From NCBI GenBank assembly GCA_963556695.1, contig CAUWAG010000004.1:682001-746000 (forward strand): DNA of 64,000 bases. Direction: 5' to 3'. The stretch comes from Anthostomella pinea (lineage: Eukaryota > Ascomycota > Sordariomycetes > Xylariales > Xylariaceae). Every line of letters starts with the position of its first letter. Positions within the stretch are counted from its first letter, which is position 1. Positions 19,503 to 32,030 of this stretch are shown in pieces. The translations under genes were made by a program, and so were the position numbers. The notes below the pieces were generated by a model that was given only the letters and a program-made list of their open reading frames with translations, had not been told where the DNA came from and did no database searches.

Positions 19503-21736
19503 TTACACGCTGTCCATGAAAGAAAAGTCACTCTGCTCTGCTATCAACCGCTCCCATTGTTCCCAATCAGTCGGGGCCATCTCGAAAGACGGGATACCAG
19601 AGAAATCGAAGGCACCAAGTGGTGTGGAGTCAGAGAGACCATCTCCATTGCCCCAGGTCTGAACGCAGTCATGGCCGGACGATTCCTGAGTTGCAGATCC
19701 GGATGCTGCCACTGGACTTCTTCTTTCAGATGACGTATCCAGTGAGGTAGTTTGATAGTGACGGATCGCAGTTATATAGTCAGGTGTTGACGGCTCCGGG
19801 AAGCCTTCGACCTTCAAAGCTGCAATGTGGTCGTCCCAAACATCCAGCGTCCACCTCCCCAGCCTCGACAGTACTCTACAGACAGATCCGGCTGTCGTCT
19901 GCATCAACTTAGCATAGTCGGAGAACACCACCCCGATCAAGCGCCATGACCTATCCACCTCCGGCCCGGTCTTGCGATGCCGGGACTCGATGAGCACGTA
20001 CAGCATCGCGTTCCAGAGATAGCTCGTGCCGATCTGCCACATGTATTTCTCCAGGCCCTGTTGACCACTTCGCATGAAGTTTAGGTACTCCAGTAGCTTC
20101 ATGGCGTTCTCGAACACTATGTTGCGCTCGCTTTGGGGAACCCTCAAGAACTGTCGCGGATTGTGCGCAGACAGCTTCATTTGGCATACCGACGATCTGA
20201 TCATGATCGACGCGAAAGTATGGAGGGGTTTGGATGGGTCGCAATAGCGCAGGTATTTCCGTTCCAATTGGTCTTCAACCTGGGCTATGATGCTATCCTT
20301 CCTGGCGAGACTGGTAATTGGGGTACAGAGTACCTCGCGGCGCGTATCCACGGGGCGAGTATTCGTCGAAAGCTGCCGCATCGCCTCCATGGCCTCGTAC
20401 CTGATGAGACAAAGTGCGATAGATGTGAATCCCTTTCGTTCTTGGGGTGAGTTCTTCATCTCCGGGGAAAGGTCGTCGTCGTCGATATTCAGGGGTATCT
20501 TGGTGTCCGCACAAGCAAGATCCAGAGAAGGTCTTGTACCCAGTACCTCGGCGGTGCGATAATCCACAAAGGCAAGATGCCACCAAAGTCTTCTCCGCAT
20601 CTCTGTGTCGAATGGAGACAGCCCAAATGATGTTCCGTCGCGGTGAAGTCCCATCTTCCGTGCAAGCCGGATGGCGACTCCCGACATGACAAAGAGTGTA
20701 TCAACGTGGTATGTCTTGCGTACGCACATCTTCTCTGTCAGCACAGCTTTGGAATGGGGGGGGCGATTGAAATTTACCATAAATACTGCATATGCCCGGA
20801 GAGTCATCGGACTGGAGGTGGACAGGAATTTTGCGTTTATCAAGGCCTGACGGGTCGCGCCCCTGTAGCGAGAACATAAAACCGATTTCGCTACCCCGAA
20901 GAAGTCTCTGCATTCGTTCTCTTCTACACTGCTGACTGTCGCTAGATAGAAAGCAAACATCATTGCCTCTAGGCTTTTGGGTGGTCCTTGGGGATGTTGC
21001 AGCCCATGCGTCAATTCGGCCCAAAAGGTAGGAAGATGCAGGATCTTGACCAGGGGATCGACTCTATCGGCATAGATTTCCTTGAACTTTGGTAACATCT
21101 GAGATAATGGATGGAGGTTTGCCAGATTCTCCGGGGTTTCAGTACGTTCAGGTTCGAAGAACAGCGCGCCCTCGTGAACATGCGACTCTTTTACTGGATT
21201 ATTGCTTCCGCCGAGTTCCGGATGTCTCTGTAGATCGTCAGAACATGAAGACTAGAGAAAGCCGTCATCCCCTTTAGCTTCACGGCGGAGTGGCCAGAAC
21301 TCACCTCGTCGCCCAGCTTGAACCAAGGAGCACTAATAGATTTAGCGAGTAACAACCCGGGCGCAACAAACAGCAGCATACCTATCGAAGTATATTGACA
21401 TTCCTTCCTTGGTGATCAGCTGTGGACCCTTCTCTTCGAGCTCAGGAGCCTCATTCCGGCTGTTGCTCCGAGAGGTGGCATCTTCGTCCATCTCGACATC
21501 GGGCGCTGATGCTGCGTCCAAGTCGGAGCCGTCGGCAACTACAGATGGCTCAACTGTTGCGCCATACGATCTCAACAGCTTCCGAAGCTGCATTGCTTCT
21601 CAGCCCTGACGCAATTGGAACAGGGGGCGCGGCGGTCGCATTTGACCTTGCCCTGCCGACAAGCCAAACAGGAGTAACTCTTCACATCGGGACCACCGTC
21701 TTGCCCAGGTCGCTCTACACCCGGGGTTTGAGGCAT
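19503..21736 (-). CDS. Zn2Cys6 transcription factor with fungal-specific domain, frame break after the zinc cluster
   Basis: Exons fit at 21736-21382, 21332-21305 and 21227-19503. The first starts MPQTPGVERPGQ and carries a complete binuclear zinc cluster, C23, C26, C33, C39, C42 and C49 (C-x2-C-x6-C-x5-C-x2-C-x6-C), for DNA binding. Right after it the frame hits a TGA (21574-21572), while the linker (KLLRSYGATVEPS), the small exon (APWFKLGDE) and the long last exon continue in a frame one base off. The last exon has the fungal-specific regulator signature: VDPLVKILHLPTFW, RLARKMGLHRDG and MRRRLWWHLAFVD. Introns are 49 and 77 nt. The exon-1 length is 1 mod 3 where 2 is needed, so one base is missing or two are extra. 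A 23-nt GT-AG segment could mend the phase but is too short for an intron and would delete the sixth Cys. Target genes are unknown. Confidence 0.75.
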
Positions 21737-22337
21737 AGTGCAGCTCGGTCATCTGTGGTTCAAGTCAACATCGAAGCGGACCAGAAGATGAAGGGCAGTT
21801 GGTGGTGTGTCGAGATAGCGATCGGCGCTAGAGTAGGGGTGCTCGTGTGGCCGTTCTATGTTCGGTCCTCGGAGGATAAAACACGGCTTTTGGGCACCGA
21901 CGAGCGACCCCCTTTTATATCGGCTCACAAGTCACAACACGCACTTCTTACCAATTATAGCGCGGCGATAGTTCGCAGTTTTTCATATGATGATAGCGAC
22001 CAGCGGGTTGACTGGCTTCGGTAGTATCTTCGTGGAGTGGCACAGCTGAGAGCTCGCAATGGAGCGCAGACCGGCGGGAGTGAAGATTCTGGTGGTGAGG
22101 CCAAAGCTACACAGGTGATGGCATCTGTGTAATAATCTTGAAGCCCACCTCTCTGGGCAAAATACCTGTTTATACTTGGTACAGTGTTAGGGTTAGGGTT
22201 AGGGTTAGGGTTATAGAGCTAGCGTTCCGACTATTTCTCGGACGCAATACGATGCAAGACTCTCTTCTCCTGCCGCACACCGACATAAGATCTGACAGGG
22301 CCGATTGTGTTAAGAAAACACGGGTCATAAAGCGACG
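21737..22337. promoter_or_regulatory. Divergent promoter region with interstitial telomere repeat
   Basis: Lies between the zinc-cluster regulator (minus) and the 22338 ORF (plus). Contains four TTAGGG units at 22187-22210. Confidence 0.5.
22187..22213 (+). repeat. Interstitial telomeric repeat (TTAGGG)4
   Basis: Four perfect TTAGGG units run from 22187 to 22210, followed by TTA. TTAGGG is the telomere repeat of most filamentous ascomycetes. It lies 125 nt upstream of an ATG, so it could also act as a site for telobox-binding factors. Confidence 0.9.
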
Positions 22338-23027
22338 ATGACGGCACGAAAGGTCACCACCATGCCACGTCCAGAAAAAAGTATCGTCAATCCACTCCAA
22401 GGCCCACCATTCACCGACCACACTGGTCGGCGAGCTATATCAGCGTACTGGGGCAAGCGACCGCGCGCAGACGCACCCATCCTGCCGCCACAATGGTCAT
22501 TCCAATTCTACGTCACCTCCGGCGCCACCACAGACTCAGCTCCGGAGCTACCAGAACGACTCTTGGCCGCCACTAGGAAGCCGGTACTCGATTCATATCC
22601 CATCCGCTTGGACGTAATCTTCATGCCTGGCGCAGACACCAACGAATGCATGGGACACTACCGCGCCGAGAAAGCCGCGCGATAAGAGGCCGGCGTACCG
22701 TTACCGCTGAAAGTGCTCGATGCGTACCACGAGGGCAGAGCTCACTTCAACCTCCTCGTGCAGGTTGAGGCGGAAGACTGGGAGATCGTAGGAGCTACTG
22801 TCGTCTCTTTCGACCTCAAATCCGACTACCATGACGAGGCCGAGCCTTCGACGAATATCGAGCGTAACGTACAGTGGGGAGATCTCAAAGCTGCATCAGG
22901 CCGCGGAGTGGCCGAAACGAGGTTTGTGGGCGAACTCCTTCACGACACGGCCGGTGCGTCGGGCCAAGATGAGATGAATAACGCTTATTACGAGAAGTTG
23001 GAGCAAGGACGGTCGGATTGGGCTTGA
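22338..23027 (+). pseudogene. Unrecognised 230-codon ORF with one in-frame TAA
   Basis: From the ATG at 22338 the frame reads 115 codons, meets TAA at 22683-22685 and continues in the same frame to a TGA at 23025-23027. The product would be about 229 aa: WSFQFYVTSGATTDS and YPIRLDVIFMPGADTNE before the stop, AHFNLLVQVEAEDWEIVG and RFVGELLHDTAG after it. Composition and frame continuity show that both halves form one former gene. The TAA could come from CAA by one C-to-T change. No domain is recognised. Stop-codon readthrough is possible but not suggested by context. Confidence 0.55.
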
Positions 23028-24233
23028 CAACGGCACAGTGGCACAGACGAGTAAGACAGGACGACCGACGTAGGTCATGATACAACTGGGTGAGATGGCC
23101 TGGGCGTTTTGAGCATCATGTAGTGAAATTCGTAAACTATATATTGAAGAACGCAGTAGTTTGGGCGGCTGATATACAGAGATTTGCCGATTTAAGGGGG
23201 TAGATCGATACACTCACTAGGGATGACAGCTTTGGCGAGCTGGTACTTTGAACAATCCCCTCTGTGAGCTTTTACCAACCTCGTCTGACGATGTTCCGGT
23301 TTGACTTACATTGTGTAAGCGTTCCGCTGATAGTTTATTTTGTGTATTCGGACTTGAGTCTTTGGCTTAGAACCCCTACTGTAGCTCTTATAAGCTGGTG
23401 AAATGCCCTCTGGGTAATGGCCCTATCTGCCTCTGATAACCATTTTCACTTCGGCACCGCTCAGGCAGTCGATGTCAAGCCGTACATGCAGGGCCTTTGA
23501 CATGGTTAGGAGAATTTTCTGTCAATCATGCTCTTGTTGTTGTTGTTGTTGTTGTTGTTGTCAAGCACGTAGGGATTTGACGTTTTACGTACAGCCAATT
23601 TTGGACGGGCTGGTTGATAAACCACATTCGTCAAGCCTGTTGCTCTGCACCAACAGACTACGCTCGTATCACACCCATCTAGCTCGATATGCTTCATGGT
23701 ACTTTTTCTTACTCACCTCCGATCTCTCTAACCCCCTTGCCGGATGCCCATCAAACTAGTAAAATCTTCCTCTGGATTTGGTACGTCGACTCTCACTCGG
23801 TAAGCGCATAGGCAACAGATTAGGCCGATGTCCCTGACTATGGAAGGAATCCCGTGGCCAGAATTGAAAGGCGTCCGCTGGTTGTAATGATCAGAGACGA
23901 TGAAGTGGACGATCTACAATGTGAATGCGACGGAAGGGGAAACGTTTCTGGAACACTGTAAGAAGTAGCACGTGTGTTCGTCTCACTTATCACATGAATT
24001 TTGACCATAACTTGTGACTATAGAGCTCAATGGATGCCCATTCCAAGGCCCAAGGACCAGGAGTTAATACCGAGGCACCACAGGCCCTGGTATAGGCCAA
24101 GAAAAGAATTTTATGTGCAAAGCTCCCACCCCTACAGCTCTGTCTGACATCTGCACGTAGTTCAGTCCCCTGCCGAACATCCGCATCCCCAAGCATCCGA
24201 CACTTCCAAATCCCGAGCTCAAGCAGCAACCCC
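23028..24233. other. Intergenic with a TTG microsatellite
   Basis: No gene is supported. Nine perfect TTG units lie at 23534-23560; the right end is the 3' flank of the HD-domain gene. Confidence 0.5.
23534..23560. repeat. (TTG)9 microsatellite
   Basis: Nine uninterrupted TTG units. Confidence 0.9.
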
Positions 24234-25085
24234 CTAGCTGGTGGTAGTAGTGTTAGGCGGGTGGACGCGGTCGAACAACCGATGCCCAACGGCGCTGTAG
24301 CCCGGGACGAAGGCCTCGCCCCACGGCTGGACCCAGGTGTCGTACGTAGCATTGGGCTTGCTGGTGCAGAACCAGATGAAGGTGTCGTCGGTGCCCTGGA
24401 GGAAGCCGTCGGTGGGGAACTCGGCGAGGATCTCGGCGTTGATGTCGGCGGGGATCCCCGGGTGTTCGCCCTCGTAGTCCATGCCGATGCTGCGCACGAT
24501 GGTCCGCACGTCCTCCTGCTTATACTCGCTGATGCTGGTCGTGCCGTGCAGCGAGATGGCGTCCCACACCAGCTGCTGGCGGTTCAGGTCCCACTGGTCG
24601 GCGTTGGGGTGGCTGGTGATGAACTTGCGGGAGCCGATGGCGCCGTCGATTTCGAAGCGCTTGTCGCTGTTGCGCGGGATTGTCAGTGTCTAGTTTCAAG
24701 TGTCCATGGGCGGAATTAAGGGGGCTGGATTGGGTGTTACTCACCTGGTGACCCACGTCGAGTTGGGCGTCATGTCCCATCCCAGGTCGTGGATAAGGGT
24801 ACCGAGAGCGTGGACCTCGAGGTCGATGAGGGCCTTGAGCGTCGCGTTGTTGTTGATGGTGGCGACTCCGAACAGCCACGAGCGCATCTGGTGGCGGTAG
24901 AGGTACGGCTCCATGGTCGAGATCAGCGCACGCGCATCGCGCACGATCTGGGTGTCGACGACCTCGACACCGGCGACCGTGGTCGTGGGCAGCGTGGTGT
25001 TGGTCGTCTTGGCCACCAGGATTGGACGGTGTGCCGAGACGGCGACGGCCGAGGCGAGGAGGGTTGTCAGGCTTGCGGTCTTCAT
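24234..25085 (-). CDS. Secreted HD-domain metal-dependent hydrolase-like protein
   Basis: Two exons, complement(24234..24666, 24745..25085), splice across a 78-nt intron (GTGAGT donor, CTGAC branch, CAACAG acceptor) to 257 aa. A clear signal peptide MKTASLTTLLASAVAVSA opens the protein. The HD superfamily pattern follows: His65 in YLYRHQMRSW, His99-Asp100 in GTLIHDLGW, then WDAISLHGTTSI. The arrangement resembles the cyanamide-hydratase/HD phosphohydrolase group, in which the His and Asp residues bind a metal ion, but a signal peptide is unusual for cyanamide hydratase, which is cytosolic. Several N-x-T/S sites (NTT, NAT, NST) fit secretion. The natural substrate is unknown. The gene ends with a Thr-rich tail. 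Confidence 0.8.
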
Positions 25086-26143
25086 CTTGACGGATTGGCG
25101 CGGAGAGTTGTGCTGGAGTGAGTATTGGGAGCGACGAGCTTGCTGGTCGATGAAGAATAAATCTCTTGGTGCTTTCCTGGGAGAAATTCGCTCCTTATAT
25201 ATATGTTTCGTTGTCCATGTTGACCTGCCTCGTCCTACTGACCATCTCCATGCCTATGAGTCGAGCATGAAGCCTCTGCGTACGGCAGGTAAGACTGAAG
25301 ATGACTGTGTTAATATTCTGAGATTTGGAATGACATTCATTCAGCTGAACGAAGTCGTTGATACTGAATGCGCGAGCTGATGTATGTGGTAAGCATCTAT
25401 AAGAATCATCCATGTGCTCACTGTATGGAACCTAGAATGGTAAGCAGCCATGTTCTTGTGGCTCATATATCAGATGATGATATGTAGTGCTCAGCCACTG
25501 GGAAGGCATGGAAAGCTGTGCCGTCGAGTGACGGTAGTAAAAGTCTCGCAATAACGATAGGAGAATCCTTCCCGAACCGTTTGGCACTGATGAGCTAGAT
25601 GACTGGAGTTGCCTCATCGGGAGCCCTGCTTATATATGCTTATATGGCTTATACGGCAAAGCATCGCGGAGTCAGCCTTGCGGCATTCACCGAGGTGTTA
25701 ATGTTAGGTAATGGGTTGCCAGCCACGCGACAGATGCAGCGCCAAGGACGCCGTTTGTCTTATGTGGTAAGAACGAACTGCTGTTTTTGGTATCTCGGTA
25801 GTTGATTGGGCGCCTCGCCAGCCAGTCAGCTCGGCGGCTGAATAAAGGGTAGCAGCCCGCGTGCAAGTTGGAGAGAACCCTTCGGCCAACGCTGGGTCAT
25901 ATTATTTGGAATGAAATACAGTAATATGTAAGCTCAGGACATCGACGCCAGGATACCTCTACTCGCCTTGGATGCCATGCGAGGGGAAAGTGGTATGATT
26001 ATTTGAACTGTCATTGATATCAAAGTCGGCATTGGAGTAAAGGGGGCTACTGAGTGCTCTGGCTGCGTGCTTGGAGTGTGAAGAGGATGAGGCAGTAATA
26101 GACCACAGAATATCAATTCCTCTCCAAATCTCACATTGAGACA
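25086..26143. other. Intergenic, nothing recognised
   Basis: Upstream region of the HD-domain gene and 3' flank of the decarboxylase gene. Only short ORFs are present. Confidence 0.5.
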
Positions 26144-27762
26144 CTACGACCTGCTTTTCTTGTGTTCTTCTGCCATAGTGGCAAGACTTCTCTTCACCAG
26201 CTCCAGGTCCCTCTCGACGTCGACCCTCCAGCTAGCGACAGCAACGCGACAAGCTGTCTGGCCCTTCCATTTCGTCCCGCTGACATACCACTCAGCACTC
26301 TCGTTGATCGTCTTGACTAGGGCTTCGTTCAGGCTGTCGTCCTTAGCCCGGAAGATGACGATAACGTGGGTATCTTCCAGATCCGCGTCTGCGTTTGGCA
26401 ACAAGACGTAGTCGTCCGACTCTCTAATAGCCTGTGCGATCCCTCGAGCAAGATGGACCATGCGCGCCATGATCTCCGAGAGCCCGCTAATACCCTCGCT
26501 CATCAATACGGCGTAGACAGGCAGCGCGCGGAAGCGGCGTGAATTCTCCAGTCCAATGTTCAAAGGGCTCTGGATTTCGGAGCTGCCGCCGGCAGACAGG
26601 TACGCGGCATTCGGGTTCTGGAAGACGCTTGTCATGGTAGAGGACTTGCGCGTGAAGAAGATGCCGTTGTCATAAGGCTAGACGACAGGGTCAGTTCGGT
26701 CTAAATGTGAGGGATTCTCGGCTGCACTTACGACGTTGAGAAGTTTGTGTCCATCGACAGTGATGCTGTCAGCCAGCTCCAGCCCTGCGACCTGGTCGCG
26801 AAGCTTTGCGAACTCGGAAGTTGCTGGAAGGATACGGGCGAATATTCCGAATGCTGAGAGGTAAGTTAGACACTTCCTTCCGACGTGAGTGACCTGGATC
26901 TGTACGTACCGCCATCGACATGGATCCATGCTCCGTAGCGGTCTGCCAGCTGCCTGAGTTTCTTCATGTCCGCAACGCCGGTGGTCGCGAAGCGACCCGT
27001 GTTGACTTCTCCGGCGCTGACAGCAACAATACTCGCTACGCCTTCGCGCTGCAGCTCTTTCTCGACGGCCACTAGATCCAACCGCCATGGCTCCGCGTCG
27101 CTCTTTGGCAGGTCTTTGACCGAGCTTCTGCCTAGGCCAACGACGGACGCCGCCTTGTAGAGAGAGCTGTGGCCCATGCTGGTCAGGACCTGTATTTCCT
27201 CCACGCCAGCTTTCATACAGGCCCTCAGGATTCCCAACTCGCCGATCGAAGCCGCGCCCTCTGGCAGCTTGCCGCTCACCAGGGCTTCGCGGCCGCAGGC
27301 CAGTCCAAGGACGTTGCTCCCCGTGGCGCCCGTCGTGAAAGTCCTGCCTTCCCATGCCTCGGTGCCCCCAAGGTCGAGCAGACGCACCAGCATTTTCAGC
27401 GCAGCATCCTCCACCTCGGTCGCGATAGTCTGAGCCGGGAGATGCACCGCCACATTCTGGTCATAGGCACTCACGATGTTATCAGCGACCTCGGCGATGG
27501 GCAGAGTGGAGCCCGTGACGAAGCCGAAGTACCGGCCACTGCGGTTCTGACCATTCAAGGCGGGCACAATGATGCCCAGGAGGTGATCGAGAGTCGCCTC
27601 TGGGCCGTTGCTGGACAAGTAGTCCGCAGACGAAAGCTTGGGAAGCGAATCCCGGGCAGCTGAGAGGTTCCCCTGCGTCGGGAGCGTCCGCGCCGGCGCA
27701 TGGGTTATCACGGTGGCGGACTGCCTGATCCGCTGGTAGGCCTGCTCCATGAATGCCTCCAT
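26144..27762 (-). CDS. PLP-dependent group II decarboxylase (aromatic-amino-acid/glutamate type)
   Basis: Three exons, complement(26144..26677, 26732..26853, 26910..27762), join in phase to 502 aa, normal for the family. It opens MEAFMEQAYQRI, then GRYFGFVTGSTLPIAEVAD and the TTGATGSNVLGLACGRE glycine-rich cofactor loop. HVDGAFG has Asp283, which contacts the pyridine nitrogen; SITVDGHKLLNV has Lys321, which forms the PLP aldimine. The C-terminal domain starts PYDNGIFFTRKS. Such enzymes decarboxylate L-amino acids (Glu, Tyr, DOPA, Trp), though some fungal members act as aldehyde synthases or phosphoserine-type lyases. The substrate cannot be assigned here. Introns are 56 and 54 nt. No signal peptide, so probably cytosolic. 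Confidence 0.9.
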
Positions 27763-30700
27763 CTTGACCGAATCGGAATGCCCTTCACAAAGTGGATTTA
27801 TGCGTCCCGTCCCGGATCTGCAGGCGTCCCTTCCGTTCGAGCGGTGTCGCCGTGCTAGCAGTAGGATTACTTAGGATCTCAGAAGCACGGGTTCGCCGAC
27901 GGGATTCCGAAGGATTGACGCGTGCAGAGGGAAAGGTGTCGCTCTATTAAGACAGATCTGCAGCAGAGCAACCATGTGGCATATGTAGGTCCCCGATTTG
28001 GTACGGCTGTAGGCAGGTAATCAATCCTTCGCTGGTGCCTGTATCGAGAGAGCCCCTGTCCTGAAGCTTATTCGGCCCACGTGGTGATGATGATGTGTAG
28101 ATTGTGACTTTTGGCCCAAAAGATTGGCGATGTGATGTGGTGCTGCGGCTGGGGCTAATGTGCTTATATATTCAATTGGAACTTGCTACTATATCGCTAT
28201 CGATCGCAGAGTATTTCCTGTGGTGTACCGCTAGTTTTGGCGGTGGACACAGTTCGCAATGGCACAAGGCTCATCGTAGTCACGGTCTGTGATTTGTCTT
28301 GACGATGAGCGACAGTCCCTGCCAGCATTATGTATGAGTAGGATTGCTGCAAGTCCAACCATGCTGGGGCTGAAATCTGTGCTGGTATGTCGCATGGCGC
28401 CGGTCTGGTAATAATAATGAATAGAAATGCAGGATGGAAATCTTCATCGTTACCAGTCGAGGATTCCAGGTTACACGTGAAGTGGGACGACTCGGTACCT
28501 GCATGGACACTTTCGTATTCGGAATACCTAACTCCCCAGAAATTGCGTAATAACCTTAAATTAGGTGGTATCTATTTAACCGGTACATGAACTGATGGGC
28601 GAACAAGTTTGGAACTTATTGGAATTGGTCATGTATACCAGATGGACGTCTTCTGTTCATCCCACCTTCCAGTATTGTAATTTACTAATTCGAGCCCTCC
28701 TCGCCTATTGTTGACCGTGCTCCCCGGCTCCCGTCATAAGTGATGGCAATGGAATCCACAAACCCTCCGGGATTGCTCTCCCATTCGGCCGGGACCCCTA
28801 CATGCAACGCAGCATGTTGACTGACGACTGACAGCCTACAGGACATGCCGAAGATGCGAAAGCTGCATTTCCGCATTCCCCCAGCTGCCCCCTCATCCTT
28901 TGCCGCATCAACACAGCAGCGGGTCTGCGGGTTTGCGGGGATGTTGGGATGGTGGCATCCAATGTTGTCGCACCAAAAGATTATCTCACATGGGGGTGGC
29001 AGGCATACCACATCCCGAACGGCCTCTTCTTTGCGAATTGTCCAGCTCCTGATTTAGACGAAACTGAAAAGGCAAACATGCTGCTGACGTGGAAATGCCC
29101 GGCCGCAACCGAGTATGCAGCAGAATCCCATCAGCACGCCCCCTGCCATGGATCACGCTCCATCCGCCCATCTAAGCACCATGGAAGTTTCCATGGAACA
29201 AGGTGAAACGCCAGCGTCCGAGCCGACTGCGGCACGTGTGTTTGTACGTATGCACGCAGAACCAACGGCGTCCGGACGACTTCGATGGCGGCGCTCCATC
29301 CCCAGCCTCCCAGCCTTACTATACCAGACGGACGGGTCGACCGATCACGCCTCGAGTCACACAGCATGACAGCTCAGGCACGGTACCTGTCTTACTTCGT
29401 ATCGCACGTGCAAGGCTCGTACTACAGTTACCTACCTACTGGAGAAGCATAAAGTATCTATGAAGACGAGAAGCAGGTTGAACCGATGAAGACTACCCCT
29501 GGCCAATCACCCCTGGAGTCGGGTAGTCCGGGGTGAACTGGCCGATATTCGGACTTCTCTCCTACGTTTCACGGTGACAGGAAAGGACCATGGTACACAA
29601 AATAATCCTTCTTCAGTTGCCGACTTTCTGTTGATAATGTCGGGTGTGGCACGGCCTCCGAGGTGCACAAGCGCAAGCTCTGACAGGTTTCACAACCGCA
29701 GGAAGGGATGATGGTTGCGATTCCAGCATCCTCATTACTGCGTGTATATGCAGCGCCTCGGACCATCACAGCCACCACCCCTATGAGTGCCTCCCACATA
29801 TTGCAGGACCGCGTTGTATGCCGTGGCCAGCGTGGCTGCAGGTCCCGCTGATGGCGTTCTTCAAGACTTGTTTTTTCGACCTTCGAAGAGTGTCGGGATC
29901 GACATCTCGTGCACCCTCAGCCTGACATGGCTGTCTAGGCTAATCCCGCGGTGTCGGGACAGCTGCTCACAATAGGCATTTGCATCTGCACATCATCAGA
30001 GCACGGTACCACTGCACCGGATTGGCACCAACTCTGCCCAATTACCAACCGTTACCACCGCGTCTAGTCCAGGGAAGACAGCACACCCCGGTTCCACGTC
30101 AGACCGGTTATCGGCCAAGCGGTGTAGATATGCGCCGACCTAAAAGCAAACATACTTAGCGTACATGTGCGGACTGTTTCTGCACAAGTCCTGGCGGAGA
30201 AGAAAACCGAAGAGCAAATGCAGTAGGTAGGGCAGCATCTGCAATCATGGCATGATGGCCGGATACACCTCTGCTGACGCCAGGGTCCCTGTCTCATGAT
30301 GGGCGGAAGAGTCGCCGTCGCCGTCGCCGTGCTATAGACAGGGTCAAACTCGGGTACGGCCCCGGAAGACAGGATCCGCCACAGCTGCCGTTGTGCGTTG
30401 TGGTTCAATGTCCAATTGTGAATACGCCACATGCGCCATCGCAATCCAACATTTCCCATCGCCAGGTGACAATATCGAGGACCCGGCAGGCCGCCTCTAT
30501 ATTTCCACTCATATGCATGCACATACACATACTGGCGCATATATATAAGGTAGGTAGTATTATAGCAGCAACACCCTACCTGCATACCTATAGGACCATA
30601 AGTCCAGTAACCACTTGGGCCAGGGATCCGAGGAAGCGAGCAATAGCGCGAGGGCAGCTCCTTGCTAGGAGTCAACCGTAACCTTCTGGGCTAGCGTACC

Positions 30701-32030
30701 ACATCAGCGGGAGACACCGTGCTGCTGCATGTGGTGAAATCAAGCCCAGGGGCCAGAAGAGGATATCGAAGAGGAGTAGCTCGGCGCGCGGGCTACTAGC
30801 ACGGTAGCATGGTTGCATGGTAGCATTCTTGGGTTGCATCTCGGAGTCGTTCTCTTTTGCTTGACCGTCCTCGCGGGTCCTCGCCTGCAGTGTGCACTCC
30901 TCATCATCCCAGACTCACGCCCCGAGCTCCACGGATGGGATCAGGAAAACATCTCAGGATCCCCATCTTCCCACTTGTTTCCTCCACTACGGTGTCCACA
31001 GTTCACACCTACCCTGTCACGAGGACCCCGAGAAAGCGAGTGGACCTTCCTCTCGGTCCTCGACTCCTCGGGCTCCATGTCACCATACGTACATACGTTG
31101 GATACGTCTGTGCTGTTCCGGTGCCTGCCCCGTGGTGCGTTGTGCTGTACTGCGCTCTGCTTGTGCTCTGCCGTGTCCAGTTGATTTGCTGCACCATGCG
31201 CTGCAGTCTTGACACTGCCCCGTGCACAAACCATTTCCAACCGTCTCTCACCGTCCTCCCTCAGAGATTCGTCCTATTCCCCTCGACCACGCCAAGGTTG
31301 TCCATGCGCGCCGGAAAAGAGACGGTTCTCCTCCTCCATTGTACCTTATCAGTCTCCGGTGCCGACCCGTCCTGCTGGCTGCCTCTAGCAGGTGACGGTT
31401 CCCCTCATCACGCCCACGGGTCTGTCCGTTCGACACTGCTCGTTGAGTCTAACAAATCGCCCTTAGCCGCTTACCACACTTTAAAAGCCGGTTCTTGTGT
31501 TTGTTCGGGTTCCCACGATCCTGGAACGGGCTTGGACGGACATCGCAGCGCTTGCATCTGGATTTCGAACCTACCTAACCTTACCTGCTTAACTAACCTA
31601 AACCTACCAAGTCATTATCTTGCCCGGTCCAGTTTCCTGGCGTCTACCGGTCCCCGCCCGTCTGCCCGTTCCCAGCAGTGTGGTTCGAATTTGCTTTTTC
31701 CTAGGCGTACCTTTTATTAACCCACAGCCCGAGATCTAGGGATAGACCCGCGTCCCGCTTCTACGCTGTCGCCAGTGTCGGGTGCAGGTCGATCCACTTC
31801 ATCCCTCCAATAACCGCCCCCCGAACTCTGTGCTCCGGGAACGTGCTCTGTCTGGCTGGAGGCTTGATATAAGTGACCGCCCCCTTACTTGAGCCCCCAA
31901 ACCTAGCCGGTAATCCCTCGACAGCCAAAGAAAATTTGTACATCCGCCAAAGTCACATCCATGCCCCGACATCCCATTCCCAGCTCGAGGTATTGGGATT
32001 CATAGCAAGTCGAGGCCATAGAGGAACATT
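27763..32030. other. 4.3-kb gene-poor region
   Basis: No ORF shows family character or spliceable continuity, though a 287-codon plus frame (30857-31720) is open. The right end has pyrimidine-rich strings such as CCTACCTAACCTTACC near 31570-31610, looking like the leader or promoter of the methyltransferase gene. A long non-coding transcript or a very divergent gene cannot be excluded. Confidence 0.5.

Noticed and set aside
21590..21620. 23-nt GT-AG segment considered as an intron that would mend the zinc-cluster gene
   Set aside because: Too short to be spliced and it would remove the sixth zinc-binding cysteine.
21422..22024. 200-codon plus-strand frame
   Set aside because: Antisense to exon 1 of the Zn2Cys6 regulator; no domain and no proper start context.
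30857..31720. 287-codon plus-strand open frame
   Set aside because: No ATG at its beginning, Pro/Ser/Leu-rich nonsense composition from C/T-rich DNA, no homology style; probably leader or promoter sequence.
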